A stretch of 31,577 bases of DNA from NCBI GenBank assembly GCA_947168625.1, contig CAMVMQ010000005.1, positions 1-31,577 on the forward strand, in the 5' to 3' direction. This document shows positions 22,843-31,104 of the stretch, piece by piece. A program made the position numbers and the translations under genes. This DNA is from an uncultured Caryophanales bacterium (GTDB lineage: Bacteria; Bacillota_I; Bacilli_A; RF39; UBA660). The stretch's first letter is position 1, and every line of letters begins with the position of its first letter. Below the pieces are notes generated by a model that made no database searches, was not told where the DNA came from, and saw only the letters and a list, made by a program, of their open reading frames with translations.

Positions 22843-23637
22843 TTAATTGCTTAACTCGTTTGACATATCAACAAAAATTTCATAAGAAAGATTTTCACTT
22901 CGTACATTATTATCATAACCATACTTTTCAAGAACCCTGCTTATAATATTCAAATCATAATTTTTCAAATTATTCTTAATTGTCTTTCTCTTAAATTTAA
23001 AACTATCCCTAATTAGCTTTTCAAACAATGAAAAATCTTTGACATAAGGAAGAATATCTCGTTTTTTCATTTTAATAACACAAGAATCAACTTGTGGTCT
23101 AGGAATAAAGGCATTTCTACTAACATTACATACTTTAGATATTTCAAAAAAATATTGGAGATAAACTGATATTTCACCATATTCTTTCTTTCCGGGAATA
23201 CTAGTATATCTTTCCGCCACTTCTTTCTGTATCATAATAACTATCTCATCAACCGGAAGTCTATCTTTAATAATTTTCATAACTATCGGACTCGTTACAT
23301 AGTAAGGAAGATTGGCAACAACGTATAAATGCTCATAATTATATTTTTTTATATCACTTAAAACATCTCTTCTTAAAAAATCATCAAAAATAATTTCATA
23401 ATTATTATAACCATCTAAATTACCATTGAGTATCTCATAAAGTCTTGTATCAATTTCATACATAAGTACATTATCAAAGCAATTAACTAATCTTTTAGAT
23501 AAAGCACCGGCTCCTGGACCAATTTCAATAACCAAATTATTCCTTCCAATCAAAGGAGCACTAACAATTTTATCAATGATATTCTCGTCCTTTAAAAAAT
23601 TTTGTCCAAGACTCTTTTTATAATCAAAATTTACCAT
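22843..23637 (-). CDS. rsmA: 16S rRNA dimethyladenosine transferase RsmA (KsgA)
   Basis: RsmA dimethylates two adjacent adenines near the 3' end of 16S rRNA. The 264-residue protein has KSLGQNFLKDENI at its start, the SAM-binding EIGPGAGALSKRL, and the catalytic NLPYYVTSPI. It also has IMIQKEVAERYTSIPGKKEYG and the C-terminal helical domain with FKFKRKTIKNNL. The ATG overlaps the stop of the upstream gene (TAATG). It precedes yabG and veg as in Bacillus; rnmV, its usual upstream partner, is missing. Confidence 0.97.
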   Translation of the reverse strand: MVNFDYKKSLGQNFLKDENIIDKIVSAPLIGRNNLVIEIGPGAGALSKRLVNCFDNVLMYEIDTRLYEILNGNLDGYNNYEIIFDDFLRRDVLSDIKKYNYEHLYVVANLPYYVTSPIVMKIIKDRLPVDEIVIMIQKEVAERYTSIPGKKEYGEISVYLQYFFEISKVCNVSRNAFIPRPQVDSCVIKMKKRDILPYVKDFSLFEKLIRDSFKFKRKTIKNNLKNYDLNIISRVLEKYGYDNNVRSENLSYEIFVDMSNELSN

Positions 23638-24047
23638 TAAACAATAAACACCATCACAATCTCTGTAAGTAGAAAAAAGATAGATAAAAGCGATAAAGAT
23701 AAACCAATAATATTCAAAATTTTATTTCTATTTCTACTTCCAATAGCAATCAAAAAACTAATTAATGCCCAAATAAAAGGATTAATAGTAAGGTTAATAG
23801 CATAACCAACTTTATTCTCAATACTCATCGTACTAACATTACCCATACCACCAATCATAACCTTAATAGTCAAATAAAAGGAAATAATACCAATTATAAT
23901 ACTTACGATACCTGTTAAATAATTATTTTCTTTTCGTTTTTTAACAGTTTTACTGATAGGTATATTTTGATTATCAACAAAAACTCCACATTTTATGCAG
24001 ACAACAGCACCATCCTCAAGTTTATTACCACAATTACAACAATACAT
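23637..24047 (-). CDS. Zinc-ribbon membrane protein, function unknown
   Basis: The N-terminal 24 residues form a zinc ribbon (MYCCNCGNKLEDG then VCIKCGVFVD: Cys-X2-Cys ... Cys-X2-Cys). A short basic linker follows, then three or four membrane helices (about 44-65, 83-104, 110-132). Such zinc_ribbon_2 membrane proteins are common in Firmicutes and mostly uncharacterised. ATG 24047 has AGGAGG at six bases. It lies between rlmH (15-base gap) and rsmA (1-base overlap) in the long operon, but nothing in the sequence ties it to their rRNA-methylation function. Confidence 0.75.
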   Translation of the reverse strand: MYCCNCGNKLEDGAVVCIKCGVFVDNQNIPISKTVKKRKENNYLTGIVSIIIGIISFYLTIKVMIGGMGNVSTMSIENKVGYAINLTINPFIWALISFLIAIGSRNRNKILNIIGLSLSLLSIFFLLTEIVMVFIV

Positions 24048-24061
24048 AAAATTCCTCCTTA

Positions 24062-24496
24062 CTACTTATGATAAGTCTCATTATTATTAATCTTGAAAGC
24101 CCGATATATTTGTTCCAAAAGAATAACCCTAAATAATTGATGAGGAAAAGTCATAGGAGAAAAAGATAAAGCATAATCACTTCTTTTTTTTACATCAGGT
24201 GATAGTCCATCGGATCCACCAATAATAAAACAAATACTTGAATTAGTAATAAAAATCTTATCCAATTTACAAGCAAATTCTACAGAATCAATATAATTAC
24301 CATCAATTTCCAAGGTAATAACATAGTCTCTTTTATCAACAAATTTAAGAATCCTGATAGCTTCTTCATTGATATTTGAATCATTAACTTCAATAATAGA
24401 AATCTTATGATACTTGCTTATTCTTTTTATATAATCATTAATTGCCTCTCTTAAGTACTTTTCCTTAATTTTTCCAGGACATATTATTTTAATCAT
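24062..24496 (-). CDS. rlmH: 23S rRNA pseudouridine-1915 N3-methyltransferase RlmH
   Basis: RlmH methylates pseudouridine 1915 in helix 69 of 23S rRNA. The 144-residue SPOUT enzyme starts MIKIICPGKIKEKYLREAI and has FIIGGSDGLSPDV (SAM-binding knot). It ends SPMTFPHQLFRVILLEQIYRA with the invariant YHK terminus. It is shorter than the Bacillus protein (159 aa), with losses in the middle. It overlaps walJ by four bases (ATGA). The nearness to walJ is conserved in Bacillus, where htrA lies between. Confidence 0.96.
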   Translation of the reverse strand: MIKIICPGKIKEKYLREAINDYIKRISKYHKISIIEVNDSNINEEAIRILKFVDKRDYVITLEIDGNYIDSVEFACKLDKIFITNSSICFIIGGSDGLSPDVKKRSDYALSFSPMTFPHQLFRVILLEQIYRAFKINNNETYHK

Positions 24497-25251
24497 AAAG
24501 TAACCAAATCCGTTTCCTCATCTTGCTTTGTGACAATAATATTATTAACACTTTTTTTAGAAGCATTTAATCTAGCAGTAAGTGTCTCGTAAGCAAGCTC
24601 ACAAGTATTATTTTCTTCAGATAAATGGGCAAGAAATATATAGTTAGTTTTGTCTCCTACAAAATTACTTAAGTACTTTGAAGAATCATCATTAGAAAGA
24701 TGCCCTTTATCAGAAAGAATTCTCTGTCTTAAAAGAAAAGGATAACTACTGTGAGAAAGCATTTCAATATCATGATTTGATTCCATTATATAAGCATTGC
24801 GATTTCTAAGTAAATTAAAATACTTTTCATTAATATAACCAGTATCAGTTATATAGACAATAGATTTTTCACCAGAGGATATAATATATCCCCTGGAATC
24901 CTCAGTATCATGAGAAGTCTTAATAACATTAATATGTATATCCTTAATATTGAACTCATCACTATCAATAAAAACGCAATTATCTAGATAATCAAGAGAA
25001 TTAAACATAATTTTAGTTAAATAAACTGGTACATGATACTTACGCTCAAAAGTTTTTAATCCCTTAACATGATCAGAATGAGTATGCGTAATCAATATTG
25101 CATCTAAAGATGACGGTTCTACTCCAAAGCCCTCTAACTTCTCCTTAACATACTTTGAAGTATTCCCCATATCGATTAATATTTTAGAATAATCAGTTTC
25201 AATAAAAGTAGTATTTCCCTTACTACCAGACGATAGTACACTAATTTTCAT
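24493..25251 (-). CDS. walJ: WalJ (YycJ) metallo-beta-lactamase-fold hydrolase
   Basis: The 252-residue protein has the metallo-beta-lactamase fold with the metal motif ITHTHSDHVKG (HxHxDH), the start KISVLSSGSKGNTTFIET typical of YycJ, and later ligands in HDTEDSRG and FLAHLSEENN. YycJ/WalJ is a nuclease-like protein linked in Bacillus to coordination of replication and division and to the WalRK locus. ATG 25251 overlaps the preceding stop by one base (TGATG); the in-frame TTG directly before it is not needed. The rest of the walRK-yycHI operon is not in this window. Confidence 0.93.
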   Translation of the reverse strand: MKISVLSSGSKGNTTFIETDYSKILIDMGNTSKYVKEKLEGFGVEPSSLDAILITHTHSDHVKGLKTFERKYHVPVYLTKIMFNSLDYLDNCVFIDSDEFNIKDIHINVIKTSHDTEDSRGYIISSGEKSIVYITDTGYINEKYFNLLRNRNAYIMESNHDIEMLSHSSYPFLLRQRILSDKGHLSNDDSSKYLSNFVGDKTNYIFLAHLSEENNTCELAYETLTARLNASKKSVNNIIVTKQDEETDLVTL

Positions 25252-26771
25252 CAAAATAATCCTAGAGGGTTAATATGATTTCCATAAGGAGATCCCACTC
25301 TTACACCAAAATGCAAATGCGTTCCTCCATAAGGATTATATGTACTAGGAACTGGATATACCTCACCTGTATTTCCCATAGCACCAATTTTTTGACCACG
25401 AGCAACTGTTTGACCTTTGCTTACATAAATATCTCTCAAATGCATATAAACAGTATAATAACCTCCAGCATTATGATTAACTAAAATATAATTACCTTGT
25501 CTACCATTACAACCCAAATATCCAGGAGTACAACCAGTGCCAATAGCCGCAACAACACCATTATTTGCAGCATAAACAGGAGCACCATAACCAACATAAA
25601 TATCAATGCCATTATGGAATGATCCCCAACGATATTCAAAATAAGAAGTAATAGTATAAGGTCTATCAGTTGGCCAAGCCCAATAACTTAAATCTGCCAC
25701 ATTTGGAGCATATTTATCCCCTTTAACAATAATTCTATTAACAGGAGGCTTTATCTCAGTAGTAGTATCAACACGACCAGAAATAAGTTGACCATTAATA
25801 TACTGTGACTTTCTGGTAACCTTATCCAAACCATTTTCCCCTTCACGTATAACCTCAGTATAGCCAACGTATTGACTAGAATCATACTCTGTTTCCGTAT
25901 CAAAGGGTCTTACCTCTTCACTAACACTGTGAATATCAACTACAACCGAAATAATAGGCTTAATAAGTCCAACATGAACAATCTGTGATTCATATAGCAA
26001 ATTATTTTCACTCGTAAACTGAGGATTAGCAATCAAAAATTCCTGAACATTAAGTTTATGAGACTCTGCAATTGATGCAATGGTATCGCTAGCAGTTACA
26101 GTATAAGTTTCTTGTTCATCTAATGTACCATATAATAGATATTTACTAAGAACATCAACATCGGTAAAAATATTCTTATCAGTCGGAATCAACATTTCTT
26201 TATAAGTAATATTTTCAAGTAAATCTATATTTTCAATTAAACTGCCCAAATCCTTAATTTCTTCTTGAGTACCTGTTACAAATTTATTATATTCTTCCTC
26301 ATTAACAAAAGATTTAATCGTATTAACAACAGCCTTATCGAAAATATCCTTAGAAAGAACATATATTGTCTTTTTGTTATTTTCTTCCTCTGGATTAACA
26401 ATAGTTATCTGGTATCCTTCAACAGTAAACCTCTTGTTACTAATAATCCTATTATAAACTTCTTCATCAGAATTAATCAAATTATTATAGGTAATATTTT
26501 TCTTGATCTCAACACCATCAGGTGTATAAATAGTATCAACACCAAACTTCTTCTTTAACTCCTCTTCCTTAGCATTAATAAACTCTTGAAAACTTTTTTT
26601 AGAAGAAAGATTACCTACTATTTTTCCGTCAACATAAACAGAATAAACTGCAACAGGTTCTTTGTTTACATGGCTTAAAAAAACAAGTAAAAAAATACCA
26701 AAACTTAAAAGAATAGTAAAAAGTATAATACCAAAACTCCACTTACTATTATTATTTTGCAAGATTTTCAC
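25251..26771 (-). CDS. Membrane-anchored M23 endopeptidase with LysM and G5 domains
   Basis: This 506-residue cell-wall hydrolase, probably cutting peptidoglycan cross-bridges or stem peptides, has a short cytoplasmic end and a membrane anchor (about 12-33). A long extracytoplasmic region (40-215) is followed by a LysM domain (about 222-268, ETYTVTASDTIASIAESHKL), a G5 domain (about 273-350) and a C-terminal M23 domain (about 370-506). Zinc ligands His386 and Asp390 (FHNGIDI) and the HLHF motif (His485, His487) are present, as is the expected catalytic His444 (MHLRD), so it should be active. Two Cys in an insertion (414, 421) could form a disulfide. The start is GTG at 26771, overlapping the end of dnaB by 20 bases; a TTG nine bases downstream is an alternative. 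Confidence 0.93.
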   Translation of the reverse strand: MKILQNNNSKWSFGIILFTILLSFGIFLLVFLSHVNKEPVAVYSVYVDGKIVGNLSSKKSFQEFINAKEEELKKKFGVDTIYTPDGVEIKKNITYNNLINSDEEVYNRIISNKRFTVEGYQITIVNPEEENNKKTIYVLSKDIFDKAVVNTIKSFVNEEEYNKFVTGTQEEIKDLGSLIENIDLLENITYKEMLIPTDKNIFTDVDVLSKYLLYGTLDEQETYTVTASDTIASIAESHKLNVQEFLIANPQFTSENNLLYESQIVHVGLIKPIISVVVDIHSVSEEVRPFDTETEYDSSQYVGYTEVIREGENGLDKVTRKSQYINGQLISGRVDTTTEIKPPVNRIIVKGDKYAPNVADLSYWAWPTDRPYTITSYFEYRWGSFHNGIDIYVGYGAPVYAANNGVVAAIGTGCTPGYLGCNGRQGNYILVNHNAGGYYTVYMHLRDIYVSKGQTVARGQKIGAMGNTGEVYPVPSTYNPYGGTHLHFGVRVGSPYGNHINPLGLF

Positions 26772-28095
26772 TCTCCCTCTTTATTGCCAAAAAAGTTGAT
26801 GTCTTCTTCTTAAATAACAAATCAATTGTAGCCGTAGGCCCATTTCTATGTTTTAAAATAATTAACTGAATAGGACTAGGAACATTGTCTCCAACAGGCG
26901 TTTCAACATCTGGTGCATGAAGAGCAGCAACAATATCAGCATCTTGCTCAATTGAACCAGACTCTCTTAAATCACTTAGAACTGGCTTCTTATCTTCTCT
27001 CTTTTCTACACTTCTAGATAACTGTGACAAAGCAATAACTGGAACTTCTAACTCCAACGCCATTGTCTTTAATGAACGAGATATCTCAGATACCTCTTGT
27101 TGTCTTGAACCAGCATATCTAGCTGAAGAATCAATAAGTTGTAAATAATCAATAATAACAAGTCCAAGACCTTCTCCTTGTGTAGCAAGTCTTCGACATT
27201 TTGCCTTAATTTCTGAAGGAGTAACTCCTCCCGCATCATGAAAGAAAATATTTGTATCAGCTAAAATACTAATAGCCTCATTAAATCTTCTCCAATCATC
27301 ATTTTCAAGTTTTCCTGTAGATAATTTTTTATTATCAATCTGGCCAATCGAACTAATCATTCTCAAAATAAGTTGCTCTGCTGGCATTTCTAAAGAAAAC
27401 ACAGCAATATTTTTTTTAGTGCTTTTAGCAGCAGCAATCGCAAGATTAAGGGCAAAAGCAGTTTTACCAACAGCAGGTCGGGCAGCCAAAATAACAAGCT
27501 GTGTAGGTCTAAAACCTTGCGTCAAATTATCAAGTTCACCAAAACCTGTTGTAAGTCCATTAAGCTTACCGCCATTTTGAGCAAGTATCTCCAAATCATT
27601 CTGCGCTTTAGTAAGCACATCTTGTACCTTTCTAAACTCACTAGTCTTTCGATACTTAGAAATATTAAGTATCTCTTTTTCTGCATTATCAATAGTTTCA
27701 GCAGCATCCGTATCTGTGGTACTAGCCTTGGTGACAATCTCAGTAGCCACTTCAATCATCTTACGAAGAGTATACTTTTCACTAACTAATTTGATATAAT
27801 AATCAATACTTGCACCAGTTGCTACTGAATTGACAACCTCATTCAAATATTCAACTCCACCTACTTCGTTAATCTTATTAATATTTATTAAATAAGTAGT
27901 CAAAGAAGTAATATCTACCGCAGTATTATTTAAATATAAATCTTTAATAGCATCGAAAATTTTACCATGACTCTCTAAATAAAATATATCCCTAGATGCC
28001 TCTTCACATCCCTTTTGAAGTGCTTCTTTTGACCAAAACATTGAACCAAGTAAACATTTCTCAGCTTCAATATTCTTAGGAAGTTCCCTATTCAC
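26752..28095 (-). CDS. dnaB: Replicative DNA helicase DnaB (Bacillus DnaC)
   Basis: This hexameric helicase unwinds DNA at the replication fork. The 447-residue protein has the N-terminal helical domain (ELPKNIEAEKCLLGSMFWS) and a RecA-type ATPase with Walker A ARPAVGKTAFALNLA. Other motifs are VFSLEMPAEQL, Walker B LVIIDYLQLI, LSQLSRSVEKREDKKP and SDLRESGSIEQDAD. No intein is present. I chose GTG 28095 because AGGTG (28107-28103) lies seven bases upstream; a GTG at 28104 is part of that site. In Bacillus rplI and dnaC are adjacent in the same order. Confidence 0.97.
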   Translation of the reverse strand: MNRELPKNIEAEKCLLGSMFWSKEALQKGCEEASRDIFYLESHGKIFDAIKDLYLNNTAVDITSLTTYLININKINEVGGVEYLNEVVNSVATGASIDYYIKLVSEKYTLRKMIEVATEIVTKASTTDTDAAETIDNAEKEILNISKYRKTSEFRKVQDVLTKAQNDLEILAQNGGKLNGLTTGFGELDNLTQGFRPTQLVILAARPAVGKTAFALNLAIAAAKSTKKNIAVFSLEMPAEQLILRMISSIGQIDNKKLSTGKLENDDWRRFNEAISILADTNIFFHDAGGVTPSEIKAKCRRLATQGEGLGLVIIDYLQLIDSSARYAGSRQQEVSEISRSLKTMALELEVPVIALSQLSRSVEKREDKKPVLSDLRESGSIEQDADIVAALHAPDVETPVGDNVPSPIQLIILKHRNGPTATIDLLFKKKTSTFLAIKRESENLAK

Positions 28096-28104
28096 TAAAA
28101 TCAC

Positions 28105-28548
28105 CTACTTCTTTATAAGTTCAACTCTAACCTTACATACCACCTTTTTATATAATTCCACCGAGACATAACTAAATCCTAAACTCGATAAAGGGCTATC
28201 AAGAAGAATATTCTTTTTATTAATATTATATCCCATATTATTAAGTTTTTCTTCAATCTGTTTACTAGAAATAGAACCAAAAACCTTATCATCTTTTCCA
28301 GCTTTAACTTCAAAAATAAGAGTTTCTTTTTCAAGTTTGTCCTTAATAATATTAGCTTTTTGAATATTATCTTCTTCTATTTTTTTATCATTTTCCATTG
28401 TCTTATCAAGAATATCACTACTAGATTTCGTATATTTAACAGCATATCCATTTTTAATTAAATAGTTAGTAGCATAACCGTCACTTACCTCTTTAATTTC
28501 ATTTTTCTTACCCTGTTTTTTTAAATCCTTAAGAAAAATAACCTTCAT
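28105..28548 (-). CDS. rplI: 50S ribosomal protein L9
   Basis: The 147-residue protein has the L9 N-terminal RNA-binding domain (MKVIFLKDLKKQGKKNEIKEVSDGYATNYLI), a long connecting helix rich in Lys and Glu, and a C-terminal domain (KVFGSISSKQIEEKL). ATG 28548 is chosen because AGGTGG lies seven bases upstream; an ATG six bases earlier is too close to it. It opens the long minus-strand cluster that runs at least to veg. Confidence 0.97.
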   Translation of the reverse strand: MKVIFLKDLKKQGKKNEIKEVSDGYATNYLIKNGYAVKYTKSSSDILDKTMENDKKIEEDNIQKANIIKDKLEKETLIFEVKAGKDDKVFGSISSKQIEEKLNNMGYNINKKNILLDSPLSSLGFSYVSVELYKKVVCKVRVELIKK

Positions 28549-28572
28549 AAACATCCCACCTTCACTCCTATT

Positions 28573-28601
28573 ATTATACTATATTTTTTATTTAATGTCA
28601 T
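28573..28601 (-). promoter_or_regulatory. Sigma-A promoter of the rplI-dnaB cluster
   Basis: On the minus strand, ATGACA (28601-28596) and TATAAT (28578-28573) are 17 bases apart, matching 11 of 12 consensus positions. It begins right after the rpsR terminator and is the only clear vegetative promoter I see for the nine genes down to veg. Confidence 0.75.
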
Positions 28602-28604
28602 TAT

Positions 28605-28636
28605 AAAAAAAGAAATATAGTTATTATAACTATATT
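28605..28636 (-). terminator. Intrinsic terminator of rpsF-ssb-rpsR
   Basis: On the minus strand, AATATAGTTA and TAACTATATT form a perfect 10-bp stem with a three-base loop (28636-28614), followed by TCTTTTTTT. The stop of rpsR overlaps the first arm. Confidence 0.8.
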
Positions 28637-28859
28637 ACTTACAAAATGGAATAAATCCCATAAATCTAGCTCTTTTAACTTCTTCTGCTACGTGTCTTTG
28701 ATGCTTAGCACAAGTACCAGTTACTCTTCTTGGTAATATCTTACCATTTTCACTAATATATCTTGAAATAATAGCATCTTTATAATTTAAATCTTTACCC
28801 AAACACATATAGCATACTTTTTTTCTTCTTTTATTACCATTATTATGAAAATCTGCCAT
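28635..28859 (-). CDS. rpsR: 30S ribosomal protein S18
   Basis: The 74-residue protein is S18 (YISENGKILPRRVTGTC, AKHQRHVAEEVKRARFMGF). Four Cys (16, 19, 50, 73) make this a zinc-binding version, as often found in Gram-positive bacteria, unlike the Cys-free form. AGGAGG precedes ATG 28859. It is the last gene of the rpsF-ssb-rpsR operon; S18 pairs with S6 on the ribosome and probably on the operon leader. Confidence 0.98.
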   Translation of the reverse strand: MADFHNNGNKRRKKVCYMCLGKDLNYKDAIISRYISENGKILPRRVTGTCAKHQRHVAEEVKRARFMGFIPFCK

Positions 28860-28876
28860 AATATTCCTCCTCTTTT

Positions 28877-29353
28877 CTAGAATGGTAAATCATTATCGCT
28901 TATTTCAACAGAATCACCAAATGCAGCAAAAGGATCATTTTCTACCGAAACACTTTCAGTAGGCACACTTTCTCTCTCATTGTTCATAGGAGGTTCAGGC
29001 ATATTATCAAATGAATTACCTCCTCCATTACTAGTACCTTTAGCATCTAAAAAACTAATATTACTAGCAAGTATCTCTGTTACATAAACTTTTTTACCAT
29101 CTTTATCATCATAATTTCTTGTTTGAATTCGACCTTCAACAGCTATCTGGTTACCCTTCTTCTGATATTTAGCCAAATTCTCAGCTTGCTTATCCCAAAC
29201 AACACAGTTAATGAAATCTGCTTCTCTTTCACCACTAGCACTAGTATATGTTCTATTTACTGCTACAGAAAATGAACATACATTTCTACCGCTAGGAGTA
29301 GTTCTAAGTTCAGGATCTCTCGTTAATCTTCCAATTAATATTGCTTTATTCAT
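28877..29353 (-). CDS. ssb: Single-stranded DNA-binding protein
   Basis: SSB coats single-stranded DNA in replication and repair. The 158-residue protein has the OB-fold domain (MNKAILIGRLTRDPELRTTPSG, DFINCVVWDKQAENLAKYQKKG), a Gly/Asn/Pro-rich linker and the partner-binding acidic tail ending DNDLPF. It is housed between rpsF and rpsR in the standard Firmicute order. AGGAG lies before ATG 29353. Confidence 0.98.
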   Translation of the reverse strand: MNKAILIGRLTRDPELRTTPSGRNVCSFSVAVNRTYTSASGEREADFINCVVWDKQAENLAKYQKKGNQIAVEGRIQTRNYDDKDGKKVYVTEILASNISFLDAKGTSNGGGNSFDNMPEPPMNNERESVPTESVSVENDPFAAFGDSVEISDNDLPF

Positions 29354-29364
29354 ACTTTTACTCC

Positions 29365-29655
29365 TTATTTATCTAAGTTTAATACAAGATATCTAACAAC
29401 ATTCTCATCTAATCTAGCTACTCTGCTAAATTCTTTAACAGCAGCATCATCCTTAGATTCTATGTTGTATAAAAAGTAATAACCAGACTTAAATTTCTTA
29501 ATCACATAAGCAAATTCTTTCTGTCCTAATTCCTTTGATAAAGTAATCTTAGCTTTTCTATCAGTTAAAACCTTTTCTAAAGATTTAACAGTATTTTTAA
29601 TAGCATCTTCATCAATATCTGGTCTAACTATAAACATAATTTCATAGTTTTTCAT
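29365..29655 (-). CDS. rpsF: 30S ribosomal protein S6
   Basis: The 96-residue protein is S6 (MKNYEIMFIVRPDIDE, QKEFAYVIKKFKSGYYFLYN, ENVVRYLVLNLDK). The ATG at 29655 is chosen because GGGAGGTG (29668-29661) lies five bases upstream; a longer in-frame version from 29703 would translate through the structured leader and is rejected. It is the first gene of the rpsF-ssb-rpsR operon. Confidence 0.98.
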   Translation of the reverse strand: MKNYEIMFIVRPDIDEDAIKNTVKSLEKVLTDRKAKITLSKELGQKEFAYVIKKFKSGYYFLYNIESKDDAAVKEFSRVARLDENVVRYLVLNLDK

Positions 29656-29670
29656 TTTAACACCTCCCTT

Positions 29671-29723
29671 TGGTCTAACGGCCTTATTAAAAATATAAGG
29701 CAAGGAGCCTTTCGCTCAGTTAG
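29671..29723 (-). ncRNA. S6:S18-type autoregulatory leader of rpsF
   Basis: The leader folds by eye into a hairpin GAGC/GCTC (29717-29705) and a perfect 7-bp hairpin GCCTTAT/ATAAGGC (29701-29681). These are followed by CCG (29681-29679), and CTAAC/GTTAG (29723-29719 with 29679-29675) could close the whole. A CCG next to a helix upstream of rpsF is the hallmark of the S6:S18 binding RNA, by which the pair represses its own operon. There is no T run after the hairpins, so they are not a terminator. The predicted start site may cut off part of the outer helix. Confidence 0.6.
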
Positions 29724-29724
29724 T

Positions 29725-29753
29725 ATTATAACAATTTTTAAAAAATAAGTAAA
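29725..29753 (-). promoter_or_regulatory. Sigma-A promoter of rpsF-ssb-rpsR
   Basis: On the minus strand, TTTACT (29753-29748) and TATAAT (29730-29725) are 17 bases apart, with TGT before the -10. The start site would be near 29718. Confidence 0.75.
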
Positions 29754-29826
29754 GAACTTTTTAACATATTTAAACATAATATATATATTCTAGTATTTAC
29801 AATTAATTTAACATCTATCCTTTGAA

Positions 29827-31104
29827 TTACTTACTATAGAATTTACCATTGTCGTCTATTATTGTATTAATAGAATAACTTCTCATATCATTAAGAACTC
29901 TTACCTTTTCATTACCAGATAACATTGAAGTCTTAAAATTATCCTGTTTACAAGGAATAAATTCATAACTAATATTACCATTTTTATCAATAAAGATAGA
30001 TAAAATACCTGTATCTTTAGTCTCCCTATTAAAAATAAAATCACCCAAATTGTAAGCAATAAGTTTATTATTATAAAATTCAAATCCCTGAAGTACGTGA
30101 GCATGCGCTCCAATAATAAAATCTGCTCCAGCATCAATATATATTTTTCCTGTTTCCTTTTGAACATCCTCTAATAAATGTGAGTCTTCTCTTCCCCAAT
30201 GAATAAGAACTATAACATAATCACTTTTTTTCTTTTCCTCCTTAATTGTCTCTATTAGTAAGCTAGGATCATAACACCAAAATACACCTGGTGTATTCTC
30301 TCCAGCATTAGGAGTAACCACATATTTCTCAGCCCTAGTAGCACTAATAAAACTAAATTTATAACCCCCCGCAATAAAGTAATAAGCTCTTTTTGCTTCA
30401 TCAATATTTCTTCCGGCGCCGACATTAGGTATATCATATTCATCCAAATACTTAATTGTATCAAGCAATCCTTCCTCGCCATAATCATAAACGTGATTAT
30501 TAGCGGTACTAACTAAATCAATACCCATTTCTTTATATATATTAATCCTTTCTGGATTGGCCTTAAAATTATATAATTTACTGATTTTAATATCATTATT
30601 TGTAATAGCAAATTCATTATTGGCAACCATTATATCAGATCTTTTCATTCTATCAACAACTTCTGTGGATAAAATTCCATATACTCCATTGCCTCTAGAA
30701 TCATAATAAGGAATAATATCAAAATTATCTGCAAGTGATATATCACCTACAAAAGAAATATTAACATTATCTTTAGTACCAAATACCTTAACATTATCAA
30801 TATTCTTATATCTATCATTAAATAAATCATTAAGCACTATAAAAGAATTACCAGTAATATCATGCCATACACTATTACTATAATTATCATTCTTTAAAGA
30901 TTCTTCTATTTTAATTAAACTATCTCTTCCATATTCATTATAAACATACTCTAAAAAATTCTTATCTATTTCACTATTATAAGAAACAATACTATCAATA
31001 ATTTTCCTATCATCACTATTATCTTTTGTATCAAAAGAACAGCTAGTACATAAAAGCAATATAATAATCAAAAGAAATCTCTTATTTTCCACGATAAACC
31101 TCAT
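29827..31104 (-). CDS. CapA/PgsA-family lipoprotein (PGA_cap metallophosphatase fold)
   Basis: The 425-residue protein has a signal peptide ending in LLCTSC (lipid-modified Cys22 likely) and, from about residue 115, the CapA-type calcineurin-like fold. It shows VNISFVGDISLADN, VANNEFAIT, LVSTANNHVYDYGEEGL, VIVLIHWGRE, DFIIGAHAHVLQG and IAYNLGDFIF. In Bacillus CapA/PgsA supports poly-gamma-glutamate export, but most homologues are of unknown role. No capB or capC is in the window, so a capsule role is not supported. The region 25-110 is helical and specific. ATG 31104 overlaps the upstream gene by 23 bases; a GTG at 31092 preceded by GAGG is an alternative start. Confidence 0.88.
   Translation of the reverse strand: MRFIVENKRFLLIIILLLCTSCSFDTKDNSDDRKIIDSIVSYNSEIDKNFLEYVYNEYGRDSLIKIEESLKNDNYSNSVWHDITGNSFIVLNDLFNDRYKNIDNVKVFGTKDNVNISFVGDISLADNFDIIPYYDSRGNGVYGILSTEVVDRMKRSDIMVANNEFAITNNDIKISKLYNFKANPERINIYKEMGIDLVSTANNHVYDYGEEGLLDTIKYLDEYDIPNVGAGRNIDEAKRAYYFIAGGYKFSFISATRAEKYVVTPNAGENTPGVFWCYDPSLLIETIKEEKKKSDYVIVLIHWGREDSHLLEDVQKETGKIYIDAGADFIIGAHAHVLQGFEFYNNKLIAYNLGDFIFNRETKDTGILSIFIDKNGNISYEFIPCKQDNFKTSMLSGNEKVRVLNDMRSYSINTIIDDNGKFYSK

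Noticed and set aside
26752..28095. Intein in dnaB
   Set aside because: The helicase motifs are contiguous and the length is that of an intein-free DnaB.
29681..29701. Terminator hairpin before rpsF
   Set aside because: The stem is good but is followed by CGTTAG, not a T run, and lies in the rpsF leader.
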